From contig NZ_JAULBL010000001.1 in assembly GCF_030512175.1 (NCBI RefSeq), positions 1,340,510-1,404,509 of the forward strand: a DNA stretch of 64,000 nt. The letters are read 5' to 3'. Source of the stretch: Paeniglutamicibacter sulfureus. GTDB taxonomy: Bacteria > Actinomycetota > Actinomycetes > Actinomycetales > Micrococcaceae. The notes beneath the pieces are model-generated. The model was not told where the DNA came from. It saw nothing but the letters and a program-made list of their open reading frames with translations, and made no database searches. The first letter of the stretch is position 1. The number at the start of each line of letters is the position of its first letter. The position numbers were made by a program, and so were the translations under genes. Below are positions 40,068 through 48,814 of this stretch, piece after piece.

Positions 40068-41499
40068 CACCCAGACCGCCCCGAAGTCCGCGAGCCTGAG
40101 CACCCGGCAGATCACCATGATGGGCCTGGGCGGCGCCATTGGCGCCGGCCTGTTCATCGGTTCCGGGCAGGCCGTTGCCGTGGCCGGGCCGGGCATCGTC
40201 CTGGCCTTCGCCCTGGCCGGCTTCCTGGTCATCCTGATCATGAACATGCTCGGCGAAATGGCCGCGGCGAACCCCTCGTCCGGATCCTTCTCCGTATATG
40301 CCACCAAGGCCATGGGCCCCAACGCCGGGGCCATCATCGGATGGCTTTACTGGATCCAGGGCGTCATCGTCATCGCCGCCGAGGCCACCGGTGCCGCGGC
40401 CATTGTCGGCGGATGGCTCCCCGGGGTATCGCAGGGCACCTGGTCCCTGGTTTTCGTGGCCCTGCTGACCGCCGTCAACCTGGCCAACGTGGCACGCTTC
40501 GGCCAATTCGAGTACTGGTTCTCCTTCCTCAAGGTCGCCGCTATTGTGGCGTTCCTTGGCATCGGCGTGGCCATCATCCTCGGGTTGGTGCCGGGCGTCG
40601 AAGCCACCGGCCTTTCCAACCTGGTGGCCCACGACGGCTTCCTGCCCAACGGCGTGGTCGGGCTGTGCGCCGGGCTGCTGATGGTCATCTTCGCCTTCGG
40701 CGGCATCGAGATCGTGGCCATTGCCGCGGCCGAAAGCGATGACCCGCGAACCTCCATCCGCAAGGCCGTGCGCGGGGTCCTGTTCCGCGTTCTGGTCTTC
40801 TACGTGGGCTCCGCCCTGGTCATGGTTTCGGTGCTGCCCTGGTATTCGCCGGAGCTAGCCGCTTCCCCGTTCGTTGCGGTGCTCACCTTCGCGCACATCC
40901 CGTGGATCGACTCCGTCATGGCGCTGGTGGTGGTCATCGCCCTGCTCTCGGCCATGAACGCGAACATCTATGCCGCCTCGCGCATGTTGCTTTCGCTCTC
41001 CGAGCGCGGGATCGCCCCGCGGGTCATCCAGGTCCGCAACCGGAACAAGACGCCATACGTGGCGGTGAGCGCCTCGGTCATCCTGTGCACGATCGCGGTG
41101 GTCATGAACTACCTCGCGCCGGATCTGGTGATGCCGATGCTGCTCAACGCCGTGGGTTCCACGCTGCTGGTCACCTGGGGATTCATTGCGCTCTCGCAGC
41201 TCATCCTGCGCATCCGTGCGGACAGGGACCCGAGCATCCACCTGCCGGTGCGGATGCCGCTCTTCCCGTACCTCTCGATCCTGGCGCTGGCGATGCTGGC
41301 CGGGATCGTGGTGCTGGCGCTCTTCGATCCGGCGTCCCGCACCCAGTTGCTCGCCACCCTCGGGCTCACCGTGGCGATCGGGGTGCTCAACGCCGTGGCC
41401 CAGCGCCGTTCCAGGCGCCGCCTGGCCGGGGGCCTTGGCACCCCAGAGGAAACGCCGGCCTCCGCAGTCGAGTCGCGTGGCGACCACAGGGTTTCATGA
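40060..41499 (+). CDS. APC family amino acid permease
   Basis: The 479-residue permease has about 12 helices and the amino-acid transporter opening GLGGAIGAGLFIGSGQAVAVAGPG, then AAESDDPRTSIRKAVRGVLFRVLVFY. It resembles GABA, aromatic or Lys/Arg-type permeases (AAT subfamily). The ATG overlaps the aminotransferase end by 8 nt, so the two are coupled. Confidence 0.92.
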   Translation: MSNTQTAPKSASLSTRQITMMGLGGAIGAGLFIGSGQAVAVAGPGIVLAFALAGFLVILIMNMLGEMAAANPSSGSFSVYATKAMGPNAGAIIGWLYWIQGVIVIAAEATGAAAIVGGWLPGVSQGTWSLVFVALLTAVNLANVARFGQFEYWFSFLKVAAIVAFLGIGVAIILGLVPGVEATGLSNLVAHDGFLPNGVVGLCAGLLMVIFAFGGIEIVAIAAAESDDPRTSIRKAVRGVLFRVLVFYVGSALVMVSVLPWYSPELAASPFVAVLTFAHIPWIDSVMALVVVIALLSAMNANIYAASRMLLSLSERGIAPRVIQVRNRNKTPYVAVSASVILCTIAVVMNYLAPDLVMPMLLNAVGSTLLVTWGFIALSQLILRIRADRDPSIHLPVRMPLFPYLSILALAMLAGIVVLALFDPASRTQLLATLGLTVAIGVLNAVAQRRSRRRLAGGLGTPEETPASAVESRGDHRVS

Positions 41500-41517
41500 C
41501 AGGCAGGAAAACCAATT

Positions 41518-41557
41518 CAACGGCCGGGCCCCGCTTTATTTTGGGTCCCGGCCGTTG
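41518..41557. terminator. bidirectional terminator after the permease
   Basis: CAACGGCCGGG pairs with CCCGGCCGTTG, extended inwards through GCCCC/TGGGT, around an AT-rich loop (TTTATTT). It separates convergent genes. Confidence 0.8.
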
Positions 41558-41576
41558 CCGATTGGTTGCCGGGGGA

Positions 41577-42842
41577 TCAGCCGGACACGGTGACGTCGAC
41601 CCAGACCAGTCTGTGGTCGCTGCTGGCCGGCGGCCAGCCGGAGACAAGCCCGGCACCGTCTTGGCCGGCTCCCGGCCAGTAGACACCCGAACCCCGCGCC
41701 GGCAGCGTTGCCGAGGGCAACACGTAGTCCACGCGCAGCACCCCTGCACTTCCCCGGCCGAAGTCGGCGGTGCCCAGGGCGCTGCCGGTAATGCCCGCAA
41801 TGCCCCTGGCTTCGCGGTCGCCTGTGCGCTCGGCAGCGGCCGGCAGCGGATCAACCAGCAGCGGGTTGCCGAGCAGCTTCGTGATGGCCGCCGGATCGGA
41901 GTCCCCCGAGCCGGCGTCGGAGTTCAAGTCCCCCAGCACCACGAAGTCGCTGCCGGGCTCCAGCGCTCCGCGCTTGCCCGAATCGTCATAGATGTACTCG
42001 CCGCGGCCCTCCCCGCCCAGGTAGTCGTTGATGAGCCGGATCTCGTCGTGGTTGCGCGCCCTGTTGCGTTTTTCCGGGCCATCGAAGACCGGCGGGGCGG
42101 GGTGGGCGGCAATCACGTGGATGGTCTTGTCCCCCACGGTGATCGGCACATCCCACATGGACTTGCTGGGCAGGGGCAGCACGCCGCGGACCAGCTCGCC
42201 GTAGTGCCGGGTCGGCATTTGCGAGTCCGGCATGTCCTTCCACAGGAACTTCTGGAAGGTACGGATCTTCGCGGCCTCTATGGGGTGCTTGGAGAAGAGC
42301 ACCATGCCATATTGGCCCTCGAACTCCCCGTAGCCCAGGGCGTCGGCGGGGCCGCCGACAATGCCGTCCCCGTCGAGGTCCGCACCGCTGGGGATCCCCG
42401 TATTGGAGGGGGCCAGATACTTGTAGGGGTAGTAGATGGGATCCTGTCCGCCCTGGCTGCGCTCCAGGTAGTTGCGCTTGAAGCCTTCCGCGGCGGCACC
42501 CTCCGGGTCGTAGTCGAATTCGTTGAGCAGCAGCACGTCGGGTGAGTTGCGCTGCACAATCTCCGCCACCGCCTGCGCCTGGGCGTCCAGCGGGGTGGAG
42601 AGGTCCAGCGCAAGTTGGCCGGGCTGCGGCCGGTTCAGCGCGGCGTTGAACGTCGCCACACGCAGGGAGGGTGCCATGACGTCACGCCCTTCGGCATAGG
42701 GAATGGGGGCTGCCGAGCGCGGCTGCACGGAGATCGACCGTGCTTCGGCCGTTGGGTGCGCCTGCGCAGGGAGGGTACCTGCCGCCCCCAAGGCGATGAG
42801 TGTTGCGGCGGCCAGGGCCGTCCGGATCGAATGTCGCACCAT
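41577..42842 (-). CDS. secreted endonuclease/exonuclease/phosphatase family protein
   Basis: The 421-residue protein has a signal peptide (SIRTALAAATLIALGAAGTLPAQAHP) and an EEP domain: LRVATFNAALNRP, VLLLNEFDYDPEG (Glu ligand), HVIAAHPAPPVFDG, FVVLGDLNSDAGSGD (Asp, Asn) and the terminal ASSDHRLVWVDV. An insertion with DLDGDGIVGG may bind calcium. It could be an extracellular nuclease or phosphatase scavenging phosphate; the substrate is inferred only by fold. Confidence 0.88.
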   Translation of the reverse strand: MVRHSIRTALAAATLIALGAAGTLPAQAHPTAEARSISVQPRSAAPIPYAEGRDVMAPSLRVATFNAALNRPQPGQLALDLSTPLDAQAQAVAEIVQRNSPDVLLLNEFDYDPEGAAAEGFKRNYLERSQGGQDPIYYPYKYLAPSNTGIPSGADLDGDGIVGGPADALGYGEFEGQYGMVLFSKHPIEAAKIRTFQKFLWKDMPDSQMPTRHYGELVRGVLPLPSKSMWDVPITVGDKTIHVIAAHPAPPVFDGPEKRNRARNHDEIRLINDYLGGEGRGEYIYDDSGKRGALEPGSDFVVLGDLNSDAGSGDSDPAAITKLLGNPLLVDPLPAAAERTGDREARGIAGITGSALGTADFGRGSAGVLRVDYVLPSATLPARGSGVYWPGAGQDGAGLVSGWPPASSDHRLVWVDVTVSG

Positions 42843-42947
42843 TCCACATTAGGGGTGGAACCTACTTTCCGGTAGGTCGGTATTTTATCCAGTCAGGGGT
42901 TTTTCTGTCGGCGAAACCCACCGGCCCGCCCCGTACGGCCGGAAGGC

Positions 42948-44609
42948 TCAGCCGCGAACGCCGGCGGCCTTGCGGTTGGCCTCGAGGACTTCCTCCATGT
43001 ACGGTGCCCGAACATCCGGGGAAATGCGGCAGTCCACCAGATGGATCCCGTCGGCCCCCGCTGCGACCCAGTCGCGCAACCCGGCTAGGTCTTCCAGGCT
43101 GCGCACTTTCGTGGCCGAGGCACCGAGCCCGCGCGCCACGGCGGCAAAGTCGACCTCGGGAATCAGCATGGGCCCCTCATGCAGCCCGATGGATCCGTAT
43201 TGGTGGATCTCCGCCCCGTAGGCGGCGTCGTTGTAGATGACGACGATGCCGCTGCGCACGGTGCGAATGACGGATTCGAGGTCCGCCAGGCCCATGAGGA
43301 AGCCGCCGTCGCCACTGGCCAGCACGATCGTCGACTCCGGTGCCGCGGCCCCGGCACCCACTGCGGAGGCCAGGCCCAGTCCGATGCTCTGGTAGGCGGT
43401 GCCCACCAGGTTCAGGGCATGCGGCCCGGGGACATCCCAGTACATGGGGCCCCAGCCGATGAAGTGCCCGCCGTCCTGCACCACCACGCGGTCCGCGGGC
43501 ATGATCGCGTTCAGGGCACGCGCCACCGACCGCGGATCGAGCAATCCGTCCGGTGCCGCCTCGTCGCCGGGCGCATGGTCGTTGATCCTCGCCAACCGGT
43601 CGCCCACCTCATCCACCCAGCGCAGGCCGCCGTGGCGCCGATGCACCAGCGGCAGCAGGGAATCGGCAACCGCTGCCACGTCGGCCCGGAGGAACACGTC
43701 AACCCGCGGGCTCGTTGCGGCGGTGGCCACATCGACCTGGATCACCTGGGCGCCGACGTTGAAAAGCTCCCCGAAGCGGGTGGTGAACTGGTTCAGCCCG
43801 GCCCCGAGCACCAGCACCACGTCGGCTTCGTGGATGAGGGCGGCGGTTTCCCCGGAAGAGAACCCGCCGGCGATCCCCAAGTCCCCGTGGCGGTCGGCCA
43901 GGAGGTTTGGCGCGAGCACCGTGCTTGAGCTCAGTGCCCCCAGGGAATCGGCGAGCGCGGTGATTGCTAGCGCCGCACCGGACAGCCGTGCCCCGCGGCC
44001 ATAGAGCACCAACGGACGCCTGGCCTCGTTCAGGGCGGCGGCCGCCTGGGTGAGCAGTTCCGGTGCGGCGGCCGGGTAACCGGGATCCAACGCGAAGTCG
44101 CCCAACGACAGCGGGCCCTCTTCGGCAGCTTCGTCGGCAACGATGTCATAGGGAATCGACAGCACCACCGCGGTGCGCTCGCGCAGGGCGTGGGCGACCG
44201 CCTCGAACGCTATGGCCATCGGGCGCTGCGCATCAACCACGAAGGTCGTGGCGCCCACTGCGTCGTTGATGGCGCCCTGGTCAATGTCCCAGGGGCGGGC
44301 GCCGGTGGAGGGCTGGTCCCCGGTGACAAGCACCATCGGGATCCTGGCCTTGGCGGCCTCTGCCAGCGGGGTGATGGCGTTGCTGAACCCTGCACCGTAG
44401 GTGGTGGTGGCTATGGCCGGCTTCCCGGTGATGCGGAAGTAGGCATCGGCGGCTGTGACGGCGGCCGACTCGTGGCGTACCGCGGTGAAGCGGAACCCGG
44501 TGCGCAGCGCGGCGTCGAGGAAGTGGGCATTACCGTTTCCCATGACTCCGAAGATCTCGGAAGTGCAGGTTAGGAGGGCGCGGGAAAGGGCAGCGGAAAC
44601 TGTAGACAT
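42948..44609 (-). CDS. thiamine-diphosphate-dependent enzyme (acetolactate synthase-like)
   Basis: The 553-residue protein has the three ThDP domains: catalytic Glu in AVRHESAAVTAADAYFRITG, the central domain, and the ThDP motif ASGDGGFLMGLADLESVIRTVRSGIVVIYNDAAYG. It belongs to the acetolactate synthase / benzoylformate decarboxylase superfamily. No small regulatory subunit or ilv gene is next to it, so a stand-alone decarboxylase is as likely as acetolactate synthase. Confidence 0.87.
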   Translation of the reverse strand: MSTVSAALSRALLTCTSEIFGVMGNGNAHFLDAALRTGFRFTAVRHESAAVTAADAYFRITGKPAIATTTYGAGFSNAITPLAEAAKARIPMVLVTGDQPSTGARPWDIDQGAINDAVGATTFVVDAQRPMAIAFEAVAHALRERTAVVLSIPYDIVADEAAEEGPLSLGDFALDPGYPAAAPELLTQAAAALNEARRPLVLYGRGARLSGAALAITALADSLGALSSSTVLAPNLLADRHGDLGIAGGFSSGETAALIHEADVVLVLGAGLNQFTTRFGELFNVGAQVIQVDVATAATSPRVDVFLRADVAAVADSLLPLVHRRHGGLRWVDEVGDRLARINDHAPGDEAAPDGLLDPRSVARALNAIMPADRVVVQDGGHFIGWGPMYWDVPGPHALNLVGTAYQSIGLGLASAVGAGAAAPESTIVLASGDGGFLMGLADLESVIRTVRSGIVVIYNDAAYGAEIHQYGSIGLHEGPMLIPEVDFAAVARGLGASATKVRSLEDLAGLRDWVAAGADGIHLVDCRISPDVRAPYMEEVLEANRKAAGVRG

Positions 44610-44920
44610 TTTTTGTGACTTTCGAATGCAGCAAAAAGAACTAAGGCCATATTCGTCTTCGGGCAGCGAACCCGGATTTCGCCCATTTTTAGAGCGACGG
44701 CAGGAACTTCAGAAACGTTCCGCCTGACGATGCAACCATAACCGCACCAATGTGTCCTGCGCAACATCGACCGCTTCTGCGAATGCCATCCCAGTGGCTG
44801 CGCTCCGGCAAACCGTTAGACGGCAGGCCAGGTGAAGATTGTTGCTGCGGCTCACCATGGATCGGGGAACCAGGAAACAGATGATCCCCGCCCTCACGAG
44901 GAGAGCGGGGATAGGTAGTT
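44610..44920. other. non-coding stretch upstream of the ThDP enzyme and left of the island
   Basis: About 310 bp in which I see no credible gene. The segment 44605-44660 is AT-richer than its surroundings and probably holds the ThDP-enzyme promoter. Confidence 0.4.
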
Positions 44921-44961
44921 CTGTGCGCCCCGCGGGGTCGACCCCCCCGGCCAATGGATTA
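44921..44961 (+). repeat. degenerate copy of the tRNA-Lys 3' end (candidate attachment-site relic)
   Basis: CTGTGCGCCC and CCAATGGATTA, the first and last blocks of this 41-nt stretch, are identical and similarly spaced to those at 50049-50089, which is the 3' half of tRNA-Lys plus two flanking bases. GCGGGG and TCGA in the middle also match, with small indels. The two copies have the same orientation. Such a pair is what integration into a tRNA gene leaves. Confidence 0.6.
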
Positions 44962-45004
44962 GTTGTCGACATTTGTAGCAGTCCGCGACCGCCACTGTAA
45001 ATCC

Positions 45005-45205
45005 GCGCCCGCCATCCGGGACAAGCTCATGGCTGCACAAATCCTGGTGCCGGCCGTCCCGATTTGGGTGGGACACCCCTCCAGCCTGGCCCAGCGGGTG
45101 CTGGAGAGGCTGGATGCCGAAATCTCAGAGACCGACTGCCAAGGCCGTCCGATCCTGTTCGGCAAGGTCGCGATGGTAGCCGTGGTCGGCAACGAAGACG
45201 GTGCA
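45005..45205 (+). pseudogene. truncated flavodoxin/NADPH-dependent FMN reductase fragment
   Basis: About 67 codons read as the middle of a flavodoxin-like oxidoreductase: IRDKLMAAQILVPAVPIWVG, HPSSLAQRVLERLDAE, then GRPILFGKVAMVAVVGNEDGA. Full-length relatives have about 70 more residues before it (including the FMN phosphate loop) and 60 after it. Similarity stops abruptly on both sides. It is a gene remnant next to the tRNA fragment. Confidence 0.7.
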
Positions 45206-45475
45206 CTTGGCCGCCCTGCCCAGTGACCGACCGTATCCGGCGGGCTAGGAATGTGCGGCAGATTTTCAAGGGCTCAAGGCGTGCAGAATGCCCCGCCGGT
45301 TGGGTGTGCAAAACATTGAAGCGCCGCCGAAACCGCGCCTACGATGGGAACCCAGCAGGTCCCCTGAACGGTGCCTCCGGACCAGTCGTTCAGCCGGGGG
45401 GATGATGAAGGCTACATGGATTGGGGGATGACATGCTCCAACCACTAGCCCCCCGGGGACACCGAATACCTGCGG
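45206..45475. other. non-coding stretch within the island
   Basis: 270 bp without a credible gene on either strand. The sequence just before the excisionase-like gene is C- and G-run rich (GCCCCCCGGGG). Confidence 0.4.
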
Positions 45476-45682
45476 ATGGCCGAGGCCGCCGCCGCGATGC
45501 GCGTGCCAAGGCTGACCGTGTACGACCTGGTGCAGGAGGGCAAGCTGCCGGCGGTGAGCTTCGGCAAGTCCTTCCGCATTCCTGCCCGCGCCGTGCGGGA
45601 GTTCCTCACGGCCGCCCGGCATCCCGCGGCACCTGCGCCTTGCACGCGCCGACCTAGGCCAGAGCGGATAGCATCCGAATGA
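45476..45682 (+). CDS. excisionase-type helix-turn-helix protein
   Basis: The 68-residue protein is a MerR-like HTH-17 domain: MAEAAAAMRVPRLTVYDLVQEGKLPAVSFGKSFRIPARAVREFL. This is the shape of excisionases and small island regulators. The codons just before ATG (EYLR) also match the family, but a TAG 11 codons up leaves no other standard start and no SD is visible, so the N-terminus may be truncated. Confidence 0.65.
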   Translation: MAEAAAAMRVPRLTVYDLVQEGKLPAVSFGKSFRIPARAVREFLTAARHPAAPAPCTRRPRPERIASE

Positions 45683-45810
45683 GGCCCGCCATCGCTGCCG
45701 TCCGCGGCAGTGCGGCACCTGCTCCGCCGTCGCGAGGATCACTGGCCAGATCCTCCCCGGGCGGGCACTGCCCCCACGGAGAACGCCGCAGAGGGTCCTT
45801 GCGGCGGCGG

Positions 45811-46545
45811 CTACCTGTCGAAATGGGTCGCGGGGGCCTCGGGGGTCGCGGAGCCGACCACGGCGGCCGCCACGTCGCGCAGCTTGATGTTGCGGCTGTT
45901 GGACGCTGCCCGCAGGATGCCGAAGGCCTCCTGCTGCGAGCACCGGTTCTGCCCCATGACGATTCCCACAGCCAGGTCGATGGTGGTGCGTGCCTTCATC
46001 GCCTCCAGCAACTGTTCAGCTTCCTCCCGGTGCCTGGCCACCTGGAGCGCCAAGGCCAGCGCGGTGGACGCCTGGTCCGCATATCCCCGCGCGGCCTCGA
46101 CCTGCCGGGGGTCGAACCCGTGGACCTGGCGCGAATACAAGTTCAATGCGGCGCCGTCCCCGTCCTGTAGATCGAATGGCACCGCCAGCACCGAGCCAAT
46201 CCCCCGGGATACCATGTGCCCGACATACCTCGGCCAGCGATGTTCCACGCGCAAGTCCGGGACCAGGACCAAGCCCCGGTCCCGGGCGGCGGTGAGGCAC
46301 GGCCCCTCGCCCAAGCCGTACTGGACCTCGTCCACTTCCTGGGCCTCGAGGCTGCTGCTGGCCACCGTGCCCGCGCGGTGGCGGCGCACCATCGTGATCC
46401 CGCACAGCACCCGCCCCGGGTCCCCGCCGGAAAGTTCCTGCACCGCCACGTGCGTCAGCGCATTGAGAAACCCCTCAATCTGCTCGGTATCCAGCACCTT
46501 CCCATAGAGGTACTCGCCGAGGCTGGTCAGTTGGTCGCTATCCAT
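45811..46545 (-). CDS. GAF and ANTAR domain antitermination regulator 1
   Basis: The 244-residue protein has a GAF sensor domain (about 20-170; QYGLGEGPCLTAARDRGLVLVPDLRVEHRWPRY) followed by an ANTAR RNA-binding domain (about 180-235; TIDLAVGIVMGQNRCSQQEAFGILRAASNSRNIKLRDVAAAVV). ANTAR proteins bind paired hexaloop hairpins in nascent RNA and prevent termination. No ligand is identifiable and no ANTAR hairpin pair was found nearby. It stands alone, 410 bp from the next gene. Confidence 0.9.
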   Translation of the reverse strand: MDSDQLTSLGEYLYGKVLDTEQIEGFLNALTHVAVQELSGGDPGRVLCGITMVRRHRAGTVASSSLEAQEVDEVQYGLGEGPCLTAARDRGLVLVPDLRVEHRWPRYVGHMVSRGIGSVLAVPFDLQDGDGAALNLYSRQVHGFDPRQVEAARGYADQASTALALALQVARHREEAEQLLEAMKARTTIDLAVGIVMGQNRCSQQEAFGILRAASNSRNIKLRDVAAAVVGSATPEAPATHFDR

Positions 46546-46955
46546 CGCTGGTCCCCTTACTTCCGGGTCTGCGCAGCCATTCGACGAAAGTGCCCGCCCG
46601 CACCATGGCTACCTTTCCCTTTTACTGTGCCACTTGTTATCCGCCTCGGGAAGGATTGTTTGCATCGTGGCCCTCCCGTAGCCTCCACGGATCCGACCGC
46701 CGCCAGCCTCGTCGCTTTCAGCCCCGGGCCACACCGGCCCCTGGCCCGCGCCACGCCCGGGACCCCGCGGGGCGGATGGCGGGTCCGGACACCGCGGGGC
46801 ACGAGGTGAAATCCCCTTGAATTCGGCAACACGTGTTGGGCATAATCGATTTATCGATCGGCCGGCGGGGTTTTTGTCGGCCGCACGTGGTTCTCCAGAC
46901 CCCGGGAAGCACGTCATCCGCGTATCGGAAATTCGGAAATTCGAGGACAGGGCTC
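46546..46955. other. divergent non-coding region with promoter for the Cys-rich gene
   Basis: No credible gene lies in these 410 bp. TTGAAT (46817-46822) and CATAAT (46841-46846), 18 nt apart, form a good rightward promoter for the gene at 46956. Two ATCGAT boxes (46845-46850 and 46853-46858) overlap its -10 and could be an operator. Confidence 0.5.
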
Positions 46956-47264
46956 ATGACCATCCAGCAATTGTTCGCCACCCCGCAACGTCGCAGCGAG
47001 CTACCCGCGGACACCGCCAAAATCACCTTGGTCTCACCATCGACGCAGGAGAGCGTGCCGCCGATCAGTTGCGGAACCTGCCACAGCGACAATTACCTGG
47101 TCTTTGAACAGGTCAGGCCAGTACCACCGCATGGGCCCGCGCCCTCGGCCTGGGACGTTGAATGCTGGTGTGGCCGGTGCGAGGAATTCCAGGGAATCCG
47201 CACCCACCGCCTGCCCGCGCTGCCACACTCCTTCCTGCTGCGGGGCTACGGCACCGACATCTAG
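46956..47264 (+). CDS. Cys-rich hypothetical protein with zinc-ribbon-like pairs
   Basis: The 102-residue protein has no recognised family. It contains SCGTCHSDNY and ECWCGRCEEFQGIRTHRLPALPH, that is two CxxC-type clusters 32 residues apart and several His, as in a small zinc ribbon. The ATG at 46956 has GAGGACAGGG upstream and sits behind a good promoter. It lies between GAF-ANTAR genes in the island. Confidence 0.6.
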   Translation: MTIQQLFATPQRRSELPADTAKITLVSPSTQESVPPISCGTCHSDNYLVFEQVRPVPPHGPAPSAWDVECWCGRCEEFQGIRTHRLPALPHSFLLRGYGTDI

Positions 47265-47802
47265 CCGGCTCCCAGGCCTCGCCCGAAGTAGGTCTTGACG
47301 TGTTTCGCGGTCAGGGTGTCCGCGAGTCCGGTGGCCAGGACCACGCCTTTCTGGTTGCGGATGGAAGCCGCCCGCGAAGAGAACTTGAACGCCTCTTCCC
47401 GGGAGCGACCCGCCGTCCCATGTTGACGCCAAATCGATGGGTGCGCGACCTCAGGGTCTGCTGCGGATCCGCATACTCATGCTGACGCGCGGCGAGCCAT
47501 AGCGCCGGCGGGCGGGTGGACCTTGTGCCTGAGCCGCATGCCCCTGCGGACGGCGGGACCGCGGTGAGCCCCGGCCTACTCCGGCCAGCGGGTCAGCCCG
47601 TTGCCAAGGGCATTGGCATATTCGGTGGGCCGGCAGCACGGCCGACGCCCGCACGGCGGAGAATCCGCACAGCTGCTCCAGGAAGTCCGCGAGGCCGGAA
47701 CCCTCAAAAACGAGGTTTTGGGGTTGTCCGGCCACGGAGCCGGAAAATTCCCGGTTTCGTGCCGCTGCCATCTTGCCCTGGTCCCGGGCAAGGGACGAAG
47801 GA
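47265..47802. other. 538-bp stretch with decayed gene fragments
   Basis: No intact gene is visible. On the minus strand about 47264-47425 reads as an open C-terminal segment (EEAFKFSSRAASIRNQKGVV, then LATGLADTLTAKHVKTYFG) ending in a stop that abuts the Cys-rich gene; I cannot name it. A GAF-ANTAR-like fragment lies at 47655-47744. Confidence 0.4.
47655..47744 (-). pseudogene. N-terminal fragment of a GAF-ANTAR-type protein
   Basis: About 30 codons read VAGQPQNLVFEGSGLADFLE and then QLCGFSA, the N-terminal helix pattern seen before GAF domains in this family (compare TEQIEGFLNALTHVAVQELS in the gene at 45811). No GAF core follows in any frame. The remnant is short, so the call is tentative. 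Confidence 0.35.
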
Positions 47803-48522
47803 CTATTCCATCCCCCGGGCGCGTCGCGCCTCACGCAGGACCTCGATCGCCCTGTCGCCGAGGCGCACGTTCGCCGAGAATGCCGAGCGACTCAATTGAG
47901 CGAAAGCCTCGGCACGGCTGCACTTGTCCCGGACCATGATCACCGCCACCGCCCCGTCAACCAGCCCGCGGGCCCGCAGCTCCGAACCGAGGTCGGCGCC
48001 GGCCAGGGCAGGCAGGTGGAATCGCAGGGCCAAGCGCAGGATGCGCGAAATCGATCCGGCGAAGGCCTCCACTGCGGAAACAAAGTCCGAATCCATTATT
48101 CCGGGTTCGCGGGCATAGCAGTTCAGCGCGGCCTGGGTGCCGCTGCCGGCTTCCACGGGGACCGCGAGGATGGCATGCACTCCGCTGGAGCCGATCTCCC
48201 GCGCATAATCCCGCCAAGTCCTCGACTCGTCCATTTCCGGGATGAAGACCTTGCGCTGCTGCCGCAGCGCGGTCAGGCAGGGACCATTGTCAAAGGCGTA
48301 CTGGCGTTCATCCAGGACCATGGCATCGAGCTCGCTGCTTGCCACCGTGAGCGGGAAGCCCTCGCGCTCCACCGTGATGGAACACAGCACCGGCTTGCCG
48401 CTGCCCAGCCCCGCCGCGGCAATCAGCACCAGCTCCAGCATGAAGTCGCTGAAGCCCTCGCTCTCAAGTAGCAGGTCTTGCAGCTCGTCTTGGCTGCGTG
48501 CGTCGTGGCCTCGGGCGCCCAT
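47803..48522 (-). CDS. GAF and ANTAR domain antitermination regulator 2
   Basis: The 239-residue protein has a GAF domain (QYAFDNGPCLTALRQQRKVFIPEMDESRTWRDY) and a C-terminal ANTAR-like domain (ARGLVDGAVAVIMVRDKCSRAEAFAQLSRSAFSANVRLGDRAIEVL). Its ATG immediately follows the TAA of the small gene upstream (TAAATG), so translation is coupled. Target RNA is unknown. Confidence 0.88.
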   Translation of the reverse strand: MGARGHDARSQDELQDLLLESEGFSDFMLELVLIAAAGLGSGKPVLCSITVEREGFPLTVASSELDAMVLDERQYAFDNGPCLTALRQQRKVFIPEMDESRTWRDYAREIGSSGVHAILAVPVEAGSGTQAALNCYAREPGIMDSDFVSAVEAFAGSISRILRLALRFHLPALAGADLGSELRARGLVDGAVAVIMVRDKCSRAEAFAQLSRSAFSANVRLGDRAIEVLREARRARGME

Positions 48523-48798
48523 TTAGGTTTCCGTCTTTCCCGGGTCCTGGTCAGTGGAGTACGGGACCCTGAGATCCATGTCCAGGTCCATGAAGCGTTC
48601 ATTGATCGCGTGGGCCACCAGATCGCGCTCCAACGTGGGCAACGCATGGGCGGCAAAAAGATAAGCCTCGATTTCGAATTGGCCGGCTGACCCGCCAAGG
48701 CCGAAGTACTTTAGCCATAACTCGCCCACCGTCAGGCCCGCAAGCGGCAGCGCCTGGCGCAGCTGCTTCAGCTGCAAATCATCGTCATCCATCTCCAT
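48523..48798 (-). CDS. small acidic protein coupled to GAF-ANTAR genes
   Basis: The 91-residue protein (MEMDDDDLQLKQLRQALPLA, then GLTVGELWLKYFGLGG) is acidic at both ends and helical, with no known family. It sits 16 nt after GAF-ANTAR 3 and its stop abuts the GAF-ANTAR 2 start, so all three are one transcript. ATG 48798 has GGGGAA upstream; a GTG at 48822 would overlap the previous gene. A sensor partner or anti-regulator is conceivable but not shown. Confidence 0.65.
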   Translation of the reverse strand: MEMDDDDLQLKQLRQALPLAGLTVGELWLKYFGLGGSAGQFEIEAYLFAAHALPTLERDLVAHAINERFMDLDMDLRVPYSTDQDPGKTET

Positions 48799-48814
48799 GG
48801 CCTGTTCCCCGTCG

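Noticed and set aside
44709-44770. Minus-strand VAQDTLVRLWLHRQ segment resembling ECF sigma region 2
   Set aside because: Too short and without the rest of the sigma domain; likely coincidence.
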